NCBI RefSeq assembly: GCF_009883635.2
Contig: NZ_CP026115.2
Span: forward strand, 496,001 to 560,000
Direction of reading: 5' to 3'
DNA from: Pseudomonas putida
GTDB taxonomy: Bacteria; Pseudomonadota; Gammaproteobacteria; Pseudomonadales; Pseudomonadaceae
Length of the DNA: 64,000 nt
Shown: piece by piece, positions 27,063 to 39,511 of the stretch
Numbering within the stretch: position 1 is the first letter of the stretch
How the letters are laid out: every line of letters begins with the position of its first letter
Translations under genes and position numbers: made by a program
The notes under the pieces: model-generated
Seen by the model: the letters and a program-made list of their open reading frames with translations, nothing else
What the model was told of the DNA's origin: nothing
The model's database searches: none

Positions 27063-27803
27063 ATGGACATGCCGCTACGCCCCCTCTTCTTCATCCTGCT
27101 GCTGGCAGCCAGCCTCACTGCCCAGGCCGCCACCGAGGTGGTGCCGCTGCAGCACCGCAGTAGTGCCGAACTGCTGCCGGCCGCCCAGTCGTTCATTGGC
27201 CGGGACGGCACAGTCAGCGCCTTCGAAAACAAGCTGATCGTAAACGCCAGCCCCGAGCGCATTGACGACCTGCGCGCGCTGCTGCAACAACTGGACACCG
27301 CGCCCAAGCGCCTGCTGATCAGCGTCGACAACAACGACAGCAACTACCAGGACAACCGCGGCAACAGCCAGGTCATCCGCTATGGCACCAGTAACCGTGA
27401 CGGCGGCTTGCAGCAGATCCAGGCCAGCGAAGGCCAACCCGCGCTGATCCAGATCGGCCAGAGCATCCCGATCACCAGCACCAGCACCGACGGCTACGGG
27501 CGCATCCAGAGCAACACCGAATACCGCAATGTGACCCAGGGTTTCTACGTCACGCCGAGTCTGAGCGGCGATACGGTTCGTTTGCAAATAAGCACCAATA
27601 ATGACCGAATGAGCCAGGAACGTGCCGATGTAGTGAAAGTGCAAAGTACCGACACGACAATAAGTGGCAGGCTCGGCGAGTGGATCACCCTGGCCGGTTA
27701 CAACCAGCAGAGCCAAGCCGAGCGCAACCCGTCAAGCCGCACTTACAGCACGCAACGGGGTGAAAACATGACTTTGCGCGTCAAAGTCGACCTTCTGGAC
27801 TGA
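27063..27803 (+). CDS. secreted secretin-N-domain protein
   Basis: Exported protein of 246 residues with a signal peptide (hydrophobic core LFFILLLAASLTAQA, cleavage near residue 23). The next part (ATEVVPLQHRSSAELLPAAQ to LLQQLDTAPKRLLISVD) resembles the N0/N1 fold of type II/III secretins and of pilus-associated PilQ-like proteins, but the C-terminal region (GQSIPITSTSTDGYGRIQ onward) is a short beta domain and there is no full membrane secretin. It is a single gene with GGAG before its ATG. The role is unknown; a periplasmic assembly or adaptor protein is possible. Confidence 0.72.
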   Translation: MDMPLRPLFFILLLAASLTAQAATEVVPLQHRSSAELLPAAQSFIGRDGTVSAFENKLIVNASPERIDDLRALLQQLDTAPKRLLISVDNNDSNYQDNRGNSQVIRYGTSNRDGGLQQIQASEGQPALIQIGQSIPITSTSTDGYGRIQSNTEYRNVTQGFYVTPSLSGDTVRLQISTNNDRMSQERADVVKVQSTDTTISGRLGEWITLAGYNQQSQAERNPSSRTYSTQRGENMTLRVKVDLLD

Positions 27804-27813
27804 ACCCAGGCAA

Positions 27814-27840
27814 TTCAAGGCCTCGACCAAAGGCCTTGAA
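27814..27840 (+). terminator. hairpin after the secretin-domain gene
   Basis: TTCAAGGCC and GGCCTTGAA form a perfect 9-bp stem with a 9-base loop, starting 11 bases after the stop codon. No T-run follows, so it may be an mRNA-stabilising or weak termination structure. Confidence 0.5.
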
Positions 27841-28293
27841 ACTGACCGCCAGGTCGCACTAGACCAAAGATGTAGTAAGTATAAAAAAGCACTACAAAAC
27901 CGTTGACAGGGTCTTTTTCCCAAAGGCATGATGGCCTCGCTCCCGCTAATCAGGGGCCCTGGCAAGGGCCTTCGAGGCGTACTCCTCCCACCCTTGGAGG
28001 CACCTCGTGTCTATACGGCCCACAAGGCGGTTCGACGGGATTGCGACTGCAACGAAGAAGTTGTCCCGAGGGACGGAAGCGCATCACCGCAGTTCTGGCA
28101 ATCGCGTAGCACCGCAGCAAGGCAACCACGAGCCGACCTGCCGGAGCACACCTGCGCCTGGCCTGCACCTCCTTCCCCTTCGAGCCTTCGCGTTCGCCGC
28201 CGCACTCCCCCGGACAGGACAGCCGCCAGGTCCCTGATCGGCCCCGAGCATCAGCACAATTAACCCAAGATCGATGCGACGAGGTTTATTTCC
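27841..28293 (+). promoter_or_regulatory. promoter and long structured leader of aceA
   Basis: 453 bases with no convincing gene. TTGACA at 27903 followed at 18 bases by CATGAT gives a candidate sigma-70 promoter, so the transcript leader would be about 350 bases. The leader is rich in nested stems: GGCCCT...AGGGCC near 27955-27970, CCTCC...GGAGG inside GAGG...CCTC at about 27974-28012, and GTCC-CGAG-GGAC near 28063-28074. GAGG precedes the aceA ATG by nine bases. A 111-codon open frame (27928-28263) crosses the region but has no ribosome site and no recognisable protein. It could be a regulatory 5' UTR or a separate small RNA. Confidence 0.5.
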
Positions 28294-29619
28294 ATGGCAC
28301 TGACACGCGAACAGCAAATTGCAGCCCTCGAGAAAGACTGGGCCGAGAACCCGCGCTGGAAAGGCGTGACCCGTACCTACACCGCCGCCGATGTCGTTCG
28401 CCTGCGTGGCTCCGTGCAACCTGAGCACACCTTTGCCCGCCAGGGTGCAGAAAAACTGTGGAAGCTGGTCACCGAAGGTGCCCACCCATCCTTCCGCCCA
28501 GAAAAAGATTTCGTCAACTGCATGGGCGCCCTGACCGGCGGCCAGGCAGTGCAGCAGGTCAAGGCCGGCATCCAGGCCATCTACCTGTCTGGCTGGCAGG
28601 TCGCCGCCGACAACAACTCGGCCGAGTCCATGTACCCTGACCAGTCGCTGTACCCGGTCGACTCGGTACCGACCGTGGTCAAGCGCATCAACAACGCGTT
28701 CCGCCGCGCCGACCAGATCCAGTGGAAAGCCGGCAAGAACCCGGGTGACGACGGCTACATCGACTACTTCGCACCCATCGTGGCCGACGCCGAAGCCGGT
28801 TTCGGCGGCGTGCTGAACGCCTACGAACTGATGAAGAACATGATCGAAGCGGGCGCCGCCGGTGTGCACTTCGAAGACCAGCTGGCCTCGGTGAAAAAAT
28901 GCGGCCACATGGGTGGCAAGGTACTGGTACCGACCCAGGAAGCCGTACAGAAGCTGGTGGCCGCGCGCCTGGCTGCCGACGTATCGGGCGTGCCGACCAT
29001 CATCCTGGCCCGTACCGATGCCAACGCCGCCGACCTGCTTACCAGCGACTGCGACCCGTACGACCAGCCGTTCGTGATCGGCGAGCGTACCCGTGAAGGC
29101 TTCTACAAGGTGCGCGCCGGCCTCGACCAGGCCATCGCCCGTGGCCTGGCCTACGCGCCGTACGCCGACCTGATCTGGTGCGAAACTGCCAAGCCGGACC
29201 TGGACGAAGCCCGTCGCTTCGCCGAAGCCATCAAGAAGGAGTACCCGGACCAGATCCTGTCGTACAACTGCTCGCCTTCCTTCAACTGGAAGAAGAACCT
29301 GGACGACGCCACCATCGCCAAGTTCCAGCGCGAACTGTCGGCCATGGGCTACAAGCACCAGTTCATCACCCTGGCCGGCATCCACAACATGTGGCACGGC
29401 ATGTTCAACCTGGCGCACGACTACGCCCGCAACGACATGACCGCCTACGTGAAGCTGCAGGAGCAGGAATTCGCCGACGCCAGCAAGGGCTACACCTTCG
29501 TGGCGCACCAGCAGGAAGTCGGCACCGGCTACTTCGACGACATGACCACCGTCATCCAGGGTGGCGCTTCGTCGGTGACTGCACTGACCGGTTCGACCGA
29601 GGAAGAGCAGTTCCACTGA
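28294..29619 (+). CDS. aceA: isocitrate lyase
   Basis: Cleaves isocitrate to glyoxylate and succinate, the first step of the glyoxylate shunt. The 441-residue protein carries the active-site motif KKCGHMGGK (about residues 203-211) and the usual WE-type core ([16 protein letters not shown] segment near 165-174), and has the length of the shorter isocitrate lyase family found in pseudomonads. It is a single gene, followed by a strong terminator, and is preceded by a 490-base gap with candidate promoter and structured leader. Expected to be induced on acetate and fatty acids. Confidence 0.95.
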   Translation: MALTREQQIAALEKDWAENPRWKGVTRTYTAADVVRLRGSVQPEHTFARQGAEKLWKLVTEGAHPSFRPEKDFVNCMGALTGGQAVQQVKAGIQAIYLSGWQVAADNNSAESMYPDQSLYPVDSVPTVVKRINNAFRRADQIQWKAGKNPGDDGYIDYFAPIVADAEAGFGGVLNAYELMKNMIEAGAAGVHFEDQLASVKKCGHMGGKVLVPTQEAVQKLVAARLAADVSGVPTIILARTDANAADLLTSDCDPYDQPFVIGERTREGFYKVRAGLDQAIARGLAYAPYADLIWCETAKPDLDEARRFAEAIKKEYPDQILSYNCSPSFNWKKNLDDATIAKFQRELSAMGYKHQFITLAGIHNMWHGMFNLAHDYARNDMTAYVKLQEQEFADASKGYTFVAHQQEVGTGYFDDMTTVIQGGASSVTALTGSTEEEQFH

Positions 29620-29636
29620 TAGTGGGTTGCTGACCG

Positions 29637-29673
29637 AGGCCCGGGGCTTGCGAAAGCCCCGGGCCTTTCTTTT
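29637..29673 (+). terminator. Rho-independent terminator of aceA
   Basis: A perfect 13-bp GC-rich stem, AGGCCCGGGGCTT (29637-29649) with GCGA loop and AAGCCCCGGGCCT (29654-29666), runs into TTTCTTTT. It begins 18 bases after the aceA stop. Confidence 0.95.
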
Positions 29674-29721
29674 CCTGTACCGGCCCTTTTGCGGGTTCAC
29701 CCGCGAAAGGGCCGGTACAGG
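29674..29721. repeat. REP-like perfect palindrome
   Basis: CCTGTACCGGCCCTTTTGCG and its complement form a 48-bp near-perfect palindrome immediately behind the aceA terminator. The CCGGCCCTTTTGCGGGT core is related to the REP family at 14551, 25351 and 63497 but the loop is only a few bases. Confidence 0.75.
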
Positions 29722-29780
29722 CTGAAGCAATTCCCTGGATCAGGGCTATGCTTGTGGCAGCCCAGCAGCAAGGACCGCCC

Positions 29781-30443
29781 ATGCCCCGTCCAAGCCACCT
29801 GATGATGCTTGCCCTGGCCGCCGCCGCCTTCTATCTATATGCACTGGCCAGCGACAACGCCCTGCTTGGCCTGCTGGCCAAGCCCATTCCAGTCATGGCA
29901 TTGATTGCCTGGCTATACACCGCCGCCGCCACATCGTATCGCCGCTGGATCACCATCGGCCTGGCATTCTCGGTACTGGGCGACATCCTCCTGGCCATCC
30001 CTGCGGACCTGTTCGTGTTCGGCCTGGCCGCGTTCCTTTGCGCCCACCTGGCCTACCTGCACGCCTATTGCGGCAAGACCATTCGCCCCGCATTGCCCGC
30101 ACTGCTATTGAGCGCCATCACCGGCATCACCCTGTTCGGTGTGCTGGCCAGCCACGGCCTTGGCCCGCTGCTGGCCCCGGTCGCAGTCTACGCACTGGCC
30201 ATCAGCGCCATGCTCTGGCGTGCGCTGGCCTGCGGTGGAGTCGCTGCGCTCGGCGCCTGCCTGTTCGTGTTCTCCGACAGCCTGATCGGCATCGACCGCT
30301 TCGTCAGCCCGTTCGCTGCCGCGCCGTACCTGATCATCCTCACCTACTGGCTCGGCCAGTGGGCCATCGCTTCGTCAGTCCGTCATGGCTCAACCGATAA
30401 AGTATTGACCCAGGGCGGTGCGCGCGGCATCGGAAGCTGCTAG
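29781..30443 (+). CDS. YhhN/TMEM86 family membrane protein
   Basis: Inner-membrane protein of 220 residues with about eight short hydrophobic segments. The pattern GLAFSVLGDILLAIP (about 60-74) and the later FSDSLIGIDRF (about 176-186) are typical of the YhhN family, whose animal members are lysoplasmalogenases; a bacterial substrate is not established. The ATG at 29781 follows AAGGA; an in-frame start 11 codons upstream is less likely. It stands alone between aceA and the nuo operon. Confidence 0.8.
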   Translation: MPRPSHLMMLALAAAAFYLYALASDNALLGLLAKPIPVMALIAWLYTAAATSYRRWITIGLAFSVLGDILLAIPADLFVFGLAAFLCAHLAYLHAYCGKTIRPALPALLLSAITGITLFGVLASHGLGPLLAPVAVYALAISAMLWRALACGGVAALGACLFVFSDSLIGIDRFVSPFAAAPYLIILTYWLGQWAIASSVRHGSTDKVLTQGGARGIGSC

Positions 30444-30824
30444 AACACGAGTCTTTCGCATTTACAAGTAGGGGGAATCTGCAGATGAACTTTACAAGGT
30501 GCAGAACAGCCCAATTAGATGGGATCAGGTCAAATGCTATTAATTATCATTACGAAGTTTGTAATTCGTTACCACTCGCAAGAAACATAATTAACAAAAC
30601 CGCATGCAATGCCCGAATCTCAAGGCTTTCAGCCAGTTAGGCGCGGGTTTTGTTCTAAATCCTACGAATAAATTTGCAACGGAAATTTTACTTGCATCGG
30701 GTTTACCCATAAAATCAGCCCGATTGATTCAGCTGCGACATTTGGTCACTGCACCTGCGACACCACGTCGCCGCTCTACTTATTTCAGACTGCAGAGCTG
30801 GGTCTCTGTATAAGGATCTCTAGC
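30444..30824 (+). promoter_or_regulatory. upstream region of the nuo operon
   Basis: 381 bases, markedly AT-rich between about 30530 and 30720, with no convincing gene (a 69-codon frame at 30604-30813 has no ribosome site). The dyad ACGAA-GTTTGTAA-TTCGT lies at 30552-30569. No FNR/Anr box (TTGAT-N4-ATCAA) was found and no promoter hexamers were assigned with confidence. AAGGA precedes nuoA. Confidence 0.45.
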
Positions 30825-31238
30825 ATGTCCGATTCGGCAGGACTCATCGCCCACAACTGGGGCTTTGCCATCTTCCTTCTGGGTGTCGTCGGCCTGTGTG
30901 CCTTCATGCTCGGTCTCTCCAGCCTGCTCGGTAGCAAGGCCTGGGGCCGCGCCAAGAACGAACCCTTCGAATCCGGCATGCTGCCCGTCGGCAGCGCCCG
31001 CCTGCGCCTGTCCGCCAAATTCTATCTGGTCGCGATGCTGTTCGTGATCTTCGATATCGAAGCCCTCTTCCTGTATGCATGGTCTGTGTCCGTCCGCGAA
31101 AGCGGCTGGACCGGATTCGTCGAAGCACTCGTTTTCATAGCAATTCTGTTGGCTGGTCTTGTCTACCTATGGCGCGTCGGAGCTCTTGACTGGGCACCCG
31201 AAGGTCGCCGCAAGCGGCAAGCGAAGCTGAAACAATGA
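30825..31238 (+). CDS. nuoA: NADH-quinone oxidoreductase subunit A
   Basis: Small membrane-arm subunit of complex I at the junction with the peripheral arm. 137 residues with three membrane segments; the conserved loop [13 protein letters not shown] (about 46-58) and the acidic helix [12 protein letters not shown] (about 73-84) are family hallmarks. First gene of the thirteen-gene nuo operon; its TGA is ten bases before nuoB. Confidence 0.96.
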
Positions 31239-31248
31239 GGCTTTGGCA

Positions 31249-31926
31249 ATGCAATACAATCTCACCAGAATCGATCCGGATGCACCCAACGAGCAATACC
31301 CGGTAGGTGATCGGGAAACCGTCACCGACCAGCTGCTCGAGGACCAGGTCCACAAGAACATCTTCATGGGCAAGCTTGAAGATGTGATGCGTGGCGCGGT
31401 CAACTGGGGTCGCAAGAACTCCCTCTGGCCGTACAACTTCGGCCTGTCCTGCTGCTACGTGGAAATGACCACGGCCTTCACGGCGCCCCACGACATCGCC
31501 CGCTTCGGCGCCGAAGTCATCCGGGCATCGCCGCGTCAGGCCGACTTCATGGTCATCGCCGGTACCTGCTTCGTCAAAATGGCGCCGATCATCCAGCGCC
31601 TGTACGAGCAGATGCTCGAACCGAAGTGGGTCATCTCCATGGGTTCGTGCGCCAACTCCGGTGGCATGTACGACATCTACTCGGTCGTTCAGGGGGTCGA
31701 CAAGTTCCTCCCCGTGGACGTCTACGTGCCTGGCTGCCCGCCACGCCCTGAGGCTTTCCTGCAAGGCTTGATGCTGCTGCAGGAGTCGATCGGCCAAGAA
31801 CGACGCCCGCTTTCCTGGGTGGTTGGTGATCAAGGCATCTACCGTGCCGAGATGCCAGCCCAGAAAGACCTGCGTCGTGAACAGCGCATTGCGGTAACCA
31901 ACCTGCGCAGCCCCGACGAAGTCTGA
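31249..31926 (+). CDS. nuoB: NADH-quinone oxidoreductase subunit B
   Basis: Carries cluster N2, the last iron-sulfur centre before quinone. 225 residues with LSCCYVEM (about 62-69), the GTC segment (about 107) and CPPRPEA (about 164) supplying the cluster ligands. The ATG at 31249 follows GAGG by eight bases; the TTG two codons upstream is not preferred. A 79-base gap follows before nuoCD. Confidence 0.96.
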   Translation: MQYNLTRIDPDAPNEQYPVGDRETVTDQLLEDQVHKNIFMGKLEDVMRGAVNWGRKNSLWPYNFGLSCCYVEMTTAFTAPHDIARFGAEVIRASPRQADFMVIAGTCFVKMAPIIQRLYEQMLEPKWVISMGSCANSGGMYDIYSVVQGVDKFLPVDVYVPGCPPRPEAFLQGLMLLQESIGQERRPLSWVVGDQGIYRAEMPAQKDLRREQRIAVTNLRSPDEV

Positions 31927-31987
31927 TCCAGCGACCTGCCGCCCGCTCCCGATGGAGCCGGCGGCCTGGCTTCATTCTTAACGCTGA

Positions 31988-33787
<1,800 letters not shown>

Positions 33788-33789
33788 GC

Positions 33790-34287
33790 ATGAACAGCAC
33801 GCTTATCCAGACAGACCGTTTCGCCCTGAGCGAAACCGAGCGCTCGGCCATCGAGCACGAAATGCATCACTACGAGGACCCGCGCGCGGCGTCCATCGAA
33901 GCCCTGAAGATCGTCCAGAAGGAACGTGGCTGGGTGCCGGACGGCGCCATCCACGCCATCGGCGAAGTGCTGGGCATCCCGGCCAGCGACGTCGAGGGTG
34001 TCGCCACCTTCTACAGCCAGATCTTCCGTCAGCCGGTTGGCCGCCACATCATCCGCGTGTGCGACAGCATGGTCTGCTACATCGGCGGCCACGAATCGGT
34101 GGTTAGCCAGATCCAGACCGAACTGGGCATCGGCCTGGGCCAGACCACCGCCGACGGGCGTTTCACCCTGCTGCCGGTGTGCTGCCTGGGCAACTGTGAC
34201 AAGGCCCCGGCGCTGATGATCGACGACGACACCTTTGGTGACGTGCAGCCGGCTGGCGTTTCCAAGCTGCTGGAGGGTTACGTATGA
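33790..34287 (+). CDS. nuoE: NADH-quinone oxidoreductase subunit E
   Basis: Peripheral-arm subunit with the N1a [2Fe-2S] cluster on a thioredoxin-like fold. 165 residues; the ligands are in CDSMVC (about 92-97) and CCLGNCD (about 132-138). Its stop overlaps the ATG of nuoF by four bases (ATGA), giving translational coupling with the partner subunit. Confidence 0.95.
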   Translation: MNSTLIQTDRFALSETERSAIEHEMHHYEDPRAASIEALKIVQKERGWVPDGAIHAIGEVLGIPASDVEGVATFYSQIFRQPVGRHIIRVCDSMVCYIGGHESVVSQIQTELGIGLGQTTADGRFTLLPVCCLGNCDKAPALMIDDDTFGDVQPAGVSKLLEGYV

Positions 34288-35648
34288 CCATTACTTCCTT
34301 CGGCCCGGCCAACCGCATCGCGCGTTCGGCCGAAACCCACCCGCTGACCTGGCGCCTGCGTGATGACGGCGAGCCGGTATGGCTGGCCGAGTACGAGTCG
34401 AAGAACGGCTACGCCGCTGCCCGCAAGGCACTGGCCGATATGTCCGCCGACGACATCGTGCAAAGCGTCAAGGACTCCGGCCTCAAGGGCCGTGGTGGCG
34501 CAGGCTTCCCCACTGGCGTGAAGTGGGGCCTGATGCCCAAAGACGAATCCATGAACATCCGCTACCTGCTGTGCAACGCGGACGAAATGGAGCCGAACAC
34601 CTGGAAGGACCGCATGCTGATGGAGCAACAGCCCCATCTGCTGGTCGAGGGCATGCTGATCAGCGCCCGCGCCCTGAAGGCCTACCGTGGCTACATCTTC
34701 CTGCGTGGCGAGTACACCACTGCGGCGAAGAACCTCAACCGCGCCATCGACGAAGCCAAGGCCGCCGGCCTGCTGGGCAAGAACATCCTGGGCAGCGGTT
34801 TTGATTTCGAGCTGTTCGTGCACACCGGTGCCGGGCGCTACATCTGCGGCGAAGAAACCGCACTGATCAACTCGCTGGAAGGCCGCCGCGCCAACCCGCG
34901 CTCCAAGCCGCCCTTCCCTGCCGCCGTTGGCGTCTGGGGCAAGCCGACTTGCGTGAACAACGTCGAAACCCTGTGCAACGTCCCGGCCATCGTCGCCAAC
35001 GGCAACGACTGGTACAAGTCGCTGGCCCGTGAAGGCAGCGAAGACCACGGCACCAAGCTGATGGGCTTCTCCGGCAAGGTGAAGAACCCGGGCCTGTGGG
35101 AACTGCCGTTCGGCGTCACCGCCCGCGAGTTGTTTGAAGACTACGCCGGTGGCATGCGCGACGGCTTCAAGCTCAAGTGCTGGCAGCCAGGCGGCGCCGG
35201 TACTGGCTTCCTGCTGCCCGAGCACCTCGACGCACAGATGTACGCCGGTGGCATCGCCAAGGTCGGCACCCGTATGGGTACTGGTCTGGCCATGGCGGTC
35301 GACGACAGCGTCAACATGGTCTCGCTGCTGCGCAACATGGAAGAGTTCTTTGCCCGCGAGTCGTGCGGCTGGTGCACCCCATGCCGTGACGGCCTGCCGT
35401 GGAGCGTGAAGATGCTGCGCGCACTGGAGAACGGCCAGGGCCGCGCCGAAGACATCGAGACGCTGCTGGGCTTGGTCAACTTCCTCGGCCCAGGCCGTAC
35501 CTTCTGTGCTCACGCACCGGGTGCCGTCGAGCCATTGGGTAGTGCCATAAAATACTTCCGGTCCGAGTTCGAGGCTGGTGTCGCCCCGGTATCGGCTGGA
35601 GACACCCTGCGCCCTAACCTGGCCAAGCCGATCGTGGTCGGCGCATAA
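34284..35648 (+). CDS. nuoF: NADH-quinone oxidoreductase subunit F
   Basis: NADH- and FMN-binding subunit and carrier of the N3 [4Fe-4S] cluster. 454 residues. [13 protein letters not shown] (about 71-83) forms the FMN/NADH site, and [12 protein letters not shown] (about 356-367) with a later C provides cluster ligands. A 133-base spacer separates it from nuoG, the longest gap in the operon. Confidence 0.96.
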   Translation: MTITSFGPANRIARSAETHPLTWRLRDDGEPVWLAEYESKNGYAAARKALADMSADDIVQSVKDSGLKGRGGAGFPTGVKWGLMPKDESMNIRYLLCNADEMEPNTWKDRMLMEQQPHLLVEGMLISARALKAYRGYIFLRGEYTTAAKNLNRAIDEAKAAGLLGKNILGSGFDFELFVHTGAGRYICGEETALINSLEGRRANPRSKPPFPAAVGVWGKPTCVNNVETLCNVPAIVANGNDWYKSLAREGSEDHGTKLMGFSGKVKNPGLWELPFGVTARELFEDYAGGMRDGFKLKCWQPGGAGTGFLLPEHLDAQMYAGGIAKVGTRMGTGLAMAVDDSVNMVSLLRNMEEFFARESCGWCTPCRDGLPWSVKMLRALENGQGRAEDIETLLGLVNFLGPGRTFCAHAPGAVEPLGSAIKYFRSEFEAGVAPVSAGDTLRPNLAKPIVVGA

Positions 35649-35781
35649 CAAGATGATTAGGCGGGTGGTCCGTGCCACTCGCCAGCTTGCTGGCAGGCCC
35701 GAGTCGATCGTGGCGTGTCGCAAGCTCACCGATTTCCATTAGCCACGCCCGCTCACGCGGGCCAACGAAGAACTTTGAACA
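35649..35781 (+). other. nuoF-nuoG intercistronic spacer with two hairpins
   Basis: The 133 bases between nuoF and nuoG contain the small stems GCCAG-CTTG-CTGGC (35681-35694) and CCCGC-TCAC-GCGGG (35748-35761). Neither is followed by a T-run, and no gene is visible. It may influence relative expression or mRNA processing of the two peripheral-arm subunits. Confidence 0.5.
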
Positions 35782-38496
35782 ATGGCCACTATCCACGTAG
35801 ACGGCAAAGCGCTCGAAGTCAACGGTGCGGACAACCTGTTACAGGCGTGTCTGTCACTCGGCCTCGACATCCCTTATTTCTGCTGGCACCCGGCGCTCGG
35901 TAGCGTCGGCGCCTGCCGGCAGTGTGCGGTCAAGCAGTACACCGACGAGAACGACACCCGTGGTCGTATCGTCATGTCCTGCATGACCCCTGCCTCCGAC
36001 GGCACCTGGATTTCCATCGACGATGACGAGTCCAAGGCGTTCCGCGCCAGCGTCGTCGAATGGCTGATGACCAACCACCCGCACGACTGCCCGGTGTGCG
36101 AGGAAGGCGGTCACTGCCACCTGCAGGACATGACGGTAATGACCGGCCACAACGAGCGCCGCTACCGTTTCACCAAGCGTACCCACCAGAACCAGGACCT
36201 CGGCCCGTTCATCGCCCATGAGATGAACCGCTGCATCGCCTGCTACCGCTGCGTGCGCTATTACAAGGACTATGCCGGTGGTACCGACCTGGGCGTTTAC
36301 GGCGCCCACGACAACGTGTACTTCGGCCGCGTCGAAGACGGCGTGCTGGAAAGCGAGTTCTCCGGCAACCTGACCGAGGTCTGCCCGACCGGCGTGTTCA
36401 CCGACAAGACCCACTCCGAGCGCTACAACCGCAAGTGGGACATGCAGTTCGCCCCAAGCATCTGCCACGGGTGCTCCAGCGGCTGCAACATCAGCCCGGG
36501 CGAGCGCTATGGCGAACTGCGCCGGGTCGAGAACCGCTTCAACGGCTCGGTCAACCAGTACTTCCTGTGCGACCGCGGCCGCTTCGGCTACGGCTACGTC
36601 AACCGCAAGGACCGCCCACGCCAGCCACACCTGGCCGACGGCACCAAGCTGGGCCTGGACGCTGCCCTGGACAAGGCCGCCGACCTGCTGCGCGGCCGCA
36701 CCATCGTCGGTATCGGCTCGCCACGCGCCAGCCTCGAAAGCAACTACGGCCTGCGTGAGCTGGTCGGCGCCGACTATTTCTACTCCGGTATGGAAGCTGG
36801 CGAACTGGCCCGCGTGCGCCTGGCCCTGAACGTGCTGAACAACAGCCCGCTGCCAGTGCCGACCCTGCGCGACATCGAAGACCACGACGCCGTGTTCGTG
36901 CTCGGTGAAGACCTGACCCAGACCGCTGCCCGCGTTGCCCTGGCCGTGCGCCAGTCCACCAAGGGCAAGGCCGAGGCCATGGCCGAAGCCATGAAGGTTC
37001 AGCCGTGGCTCGACGCCGCCGTGAAGAACATCGGCCAGCACGCACTGTACCCGCTGTTCATCGCCTCGCTGGCTGAAACCAAGCTGGACGACGTTGCCGA
37101 GGAATGCGTGCACGCCGCCCCGGCGGACCTCGCCCGCATCGGTTTCGCCGTGGCCCACGCCATCGACCCGAGCGCACCGGCAGTCGCCGGCCTGGACGAC
37201 GAAGCCAAGGCCCTGGCCCAGCGCATCGCCGATGCCCTGGTCGCCGCCAAGCGCCCACTGGTAATCGCCGGTACTTCGCTGGCCGACCCGGCGCTGATCG
37301 AAGCCGCCGCCAACATCGCCAAGGCCCTGAAGCTGCGCGAGAAGAACGGTTCGCTGAGCCTGGTGGTGCCTGAGGCCAACAGCCTCGGCATGGCCATGAT
37401 GGGTGGCGAGTCGGTGGATGCCGCACTGGACGCCGTCATCAGCGGCAAGGCCGACGCCATCGTCGTGCTGGAAAACGACCTGTACGCCCGCGTACCGGCC
37501 GCCAAGGTCGATGCTGCCCTGGCTGCGGCCAAGGTGGTGATCGTCGCCGACCACTCCAAGACCGCCACTGTCGACCGCGCCCACCTGGTGCTGCCGGCCG
37601 CTTCCTTCGCCGAAGGCGACGGTACCCTGGTCAGCCAGGAAGGCCGTGCCCAGCGCTTCTTCCAGGTGTTCGACCCGCAGTACCTGGACAGCAGCATCCT
37701 GGTTCACGAAGGCTGGCGCTGGATGCACGCCCTGCGTGCCACCCTGCTCAACAAGCCGGTCGACTGGACCCAACTGGACCACGTCACCAGCGCCTGCGCC
37801 GAAGCCGCGCCGCAACTGGCCGGCATCGTCAACGCCGCACCAAGCGCCGCGTTCCGCATCAAGGGCATGAAGCTGGCCCGTGAGCCGCTGCGCTACTCCG
37901 GCCGTACCGCCATGCGCGCCAACATCAGCGTGCACGAGCCGCGTACCCCGCAGGACAAGGACACCGCGTTCGCCTTCTCCATGGAAGGCTACTCGGGGTC
38001 GGCCGAGCCGCGTCAGCAGGTGCCGTTCGCCTGGTCGCCGGGCTGGAACTCGCCGCAAGCCTGGAACAAGTTCCAGGACGAGGTCGGTGGCCACCTGCGT
38101 GCCGGTGACCCGGGCGTGCGCCTGATCGAATCGCAAGGCGATCGCCTGAACTGGTTCAACGCCATCCCGGGCGCCTTCAACCCGGCCCGTGGCACCTGGA
38201 CTGCAGTACCGTTCTTCCACCTGTTCGGCAGCGAAGAGAGCTCCTCGCGTGCCGCCCCGGTGCAGGAGCGCATCCCGGCCGCCTACGTCGGCCTGGCCAA
38301 GTCCGAAGCCGACCGCCTGGGTGTCAACGACGGCGCACTGCTGAGCCTGAACGTTGCCGGTGTGGCCCTGCGCCTGCCGCTGCGCATCAATGAAGAACTG
38401 GGCGCTGGCCTGGTTGCCCTGCCCAAAGGCCTGGCCGGCATCCCGCCTGCCATCTTCGGTGCATCCGTCGAAGGTCTGCAGGAGGCAGCACAATGA
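35782..38496 (+). CDS. nuoG: NADH-quinone oxidoreductase subunit G
   Basis: Largest subunit of the peripheral arm, 904 residues, with several iron-sulfur centres and a molybdopterin-oxidoreductase-like C-terminal body. N1b ligands are C34, C45, C48 and C67; the N5 His-Cys3 set is in [14 protein letters not shown] (about 99-112); further CxxC-x-C sets follow near 155 and 235 ([12 protein letters not shown]). The stop overlaps nuoH by four bases. Confidence 0.96.
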   Translation: MATIHVDGKALEVNGADNLLQACLSLGLDIPYFCWHPALGSVGACRQCAVKQYTDENDTRGRIVMSCMTPASDGTWISIDDDESKAFRASVVEWLMTNHPHDCPVCEEGGHCHLQDMTVMTGHNERRYRFTKRTHQNQDLGPFIAHEMNRCIACYRCVRYYKDYAGGTDLGVYGAHDNVYFGRVEDGVLESEFSGNLTEVCPTGVFTDKTHSERYNRKWDMQFAPSICHGCSSGCNISPGERYGELRRVENRFNGSVNQYFLCDRGRFGYGYVNRKDRPRQPHLADGTKLGLDAALDKAADLLRGRTIVGIGSPRASLESNYGLRELVGADYFYSGMEAGELARVRLALNVLNNSPLPVPTLRDIEDHDAVFVLGEDLTQTAARVALAVRQSTKGKAEAMAEAMKVQPWLDAAVKNIGQHALYPLFIASLAETKLDDVAEECVHAAPADLARIGFAVAHAIDPSAPAVAGLDDEAKALAQRIADALVAAKRPLVIAGTSLADPALIEAAANIAKALKLREKNGSLSLVVPEANSLGMAMMGGESVDAALDAVISGKADAIVVLENDLYARVPAAKVDAALAAAKVVIVADHSKTATVDRAHLVLPAASFAEGDGTLVSQEGRAQRFFQVFDPQYLDSSILVHEGWRWMHALRATLLNKPVDWTQLDHVTSACAEAAPQLAGIVNAAPSAAFRIKGMKLAREPLRYSGRTAMRANISVHEPRTPQDKDTAFAFSMEGYSGSAEPRQQVPFAWSPGWNSPQAWNKFQDEVGGHLRAGDPGVRLIESQGDRLNWFNAIPGAFNPARGTWTAVPFFHLFGSEESSSRAAPVQERIPAAYVGLAKSEADRLGVNDGALLSLNVAGVALRLPLRINEELGAGLVALPKGLAGIPPAIFGASVEGLQEAAQ

Positions 38497-39500
38497 GCTG
38501 GTTCACCCCCGAAGTGATCGATGTGATCCTCACCGTGGTCCGGGCCGTCGTGGTCCTGCTCGCGGTGGTGGTCTGCGGCGCGCTGCTCAGCTTCGTCGAG
38601 CGGCGCCTGCTGGGCTGGTGGCAGGACCGTTACGGTCCGAACCGCGTCGGCCCGTTCGGCATGTTCCAGATCGCTGCCGACATGCTGAAGATGTTCTTCA
38701 AGGAAGACTGGAACCCGCCCTTCGTCGATCGCATGATCTTCACCCTGGCGCCGGTCGTGGCCATGAGTGCCCTGCTGATCGCCTTCTGCGTGATCCCGAT
38801 CACCCCGCTGTGGGGCGTCGCCGACCTGAACATCGGCCTGCTGTTCTTCTTCGCCATGGCCGGCCTATCGGTCTACGCGGTGCTGTTCGCCGGCTGGTCG
38901 TCGAACAACAAGTACGCCCTGCTGGGCAGCTTGCGTGCCTCGGCACAGACCGTGTCGTACGAAGTGTTCCTGGGCCTGGCGCTGATGGGCGTGGTGGTGC
39001 AGGTGGGTTCGTTCAACATGCGCGACATCGTTGAATACCAGGCACAGAACCTGTGGTTCATCATTCCGCAGTTCTTCGGCTTCTGCACCTTCTTCATCGC
39101 TGGCGTCGCCGTGACTCACCGTCACCCGTTCGACCAGCCGGAAGCGGAACAGGAACTGGCCGACGGCTACCACATCGAGTATGCCGGCATGAAATGGGGC
39201 ATGTTCTTCGTCGGTGAGTACATCGGCATCATCCTCATCTCGGCGCTGCTGGTGACCCTGTTCTTCGGCGGCTGGCACGGCCCGTTCGGCATCCTGCCGC
39301 AACTGTCGTTCCTGTGGTTCGCCCTGAAGACCGCGTTCTTCATCATGCTGTTCATCCTGCTGCGCGCCTCGATCCCGCGCCCACGCTATGACCAGGTGAT
39401 GGACTTCAGCTGGAAGTTCTGCCTGCCGCTGACCCTGATCAATTTGCTGGTGACCGCTGCGATCGTGCTCTACAACACGCCAGCCGTCGCGGCCCAGTGA
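38493..39500 (+). CDS. nuoH: NADH-quinone oxidoreductase subunit H
   Basis: Membrane-arm subunit at the quinone cavity, 335 residues with about eight membrane segments. The conserved [21 protein letters not shown] stretch near residue 30-50 and the [16 protein letters not shown] loop (about 216-231) are diagnostic. The ATG overlaps the nuoG stop; nuoI follows after eleven bases. Confidence 0.96.
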   Translation: MSWFTPEVIDVILTVVRAVVVLLAVVVCGALLSFVERRLLGWWQDRYGPNRVGPFGMFQIAADMLKMFFKEDWNPPFVDRMIFTLAPVVAMSALLIAFCVIPITPLWGVADLNIGLLFFFAMAGLSVYAVLFAGWSSNNKYALLGSLRASAQTVSYEVFLGLALMGVVVQVGSFNMRDIVEYQAQNLWFIIPQFFGFCTFFIAGVAVTHRHPFDQPEAEQELADGYHIEYAGMKWGMFFVGEYIGIILISALLVTLFFGGWHGPFGILPQLSFLWFALKTAFFIMLFILLRASIPRPRYDQVMDFSWKFCLPLTLINLLVTAAIVLYNTPAVAAQ

Positions 39501-39511
39501 GGATTTGACCC

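Noticed and set aside
28025..28045. GGTTCGA segment resembling a tRNA T-loop in the aceA leader
   Set aside because: No cloverleaf, anticodon arm or CCA end can be built around it.
27928..28263. 111-codon frame in the aceA leader
   Set aside because: No ribosome site, unusual composition and strong RNA stems instead; treated as leader.
30604..30813. 69-codon frame upstream of nuoA
   Set aside because: No ribosome site, AT-rich promoter-like DNA and no recognisable sequence.
35854..38493. 879-codon open frame on the minus strand opposite nuoG
   Set aside because: Same effect as above; nuoG is unmistakable on the + strand.
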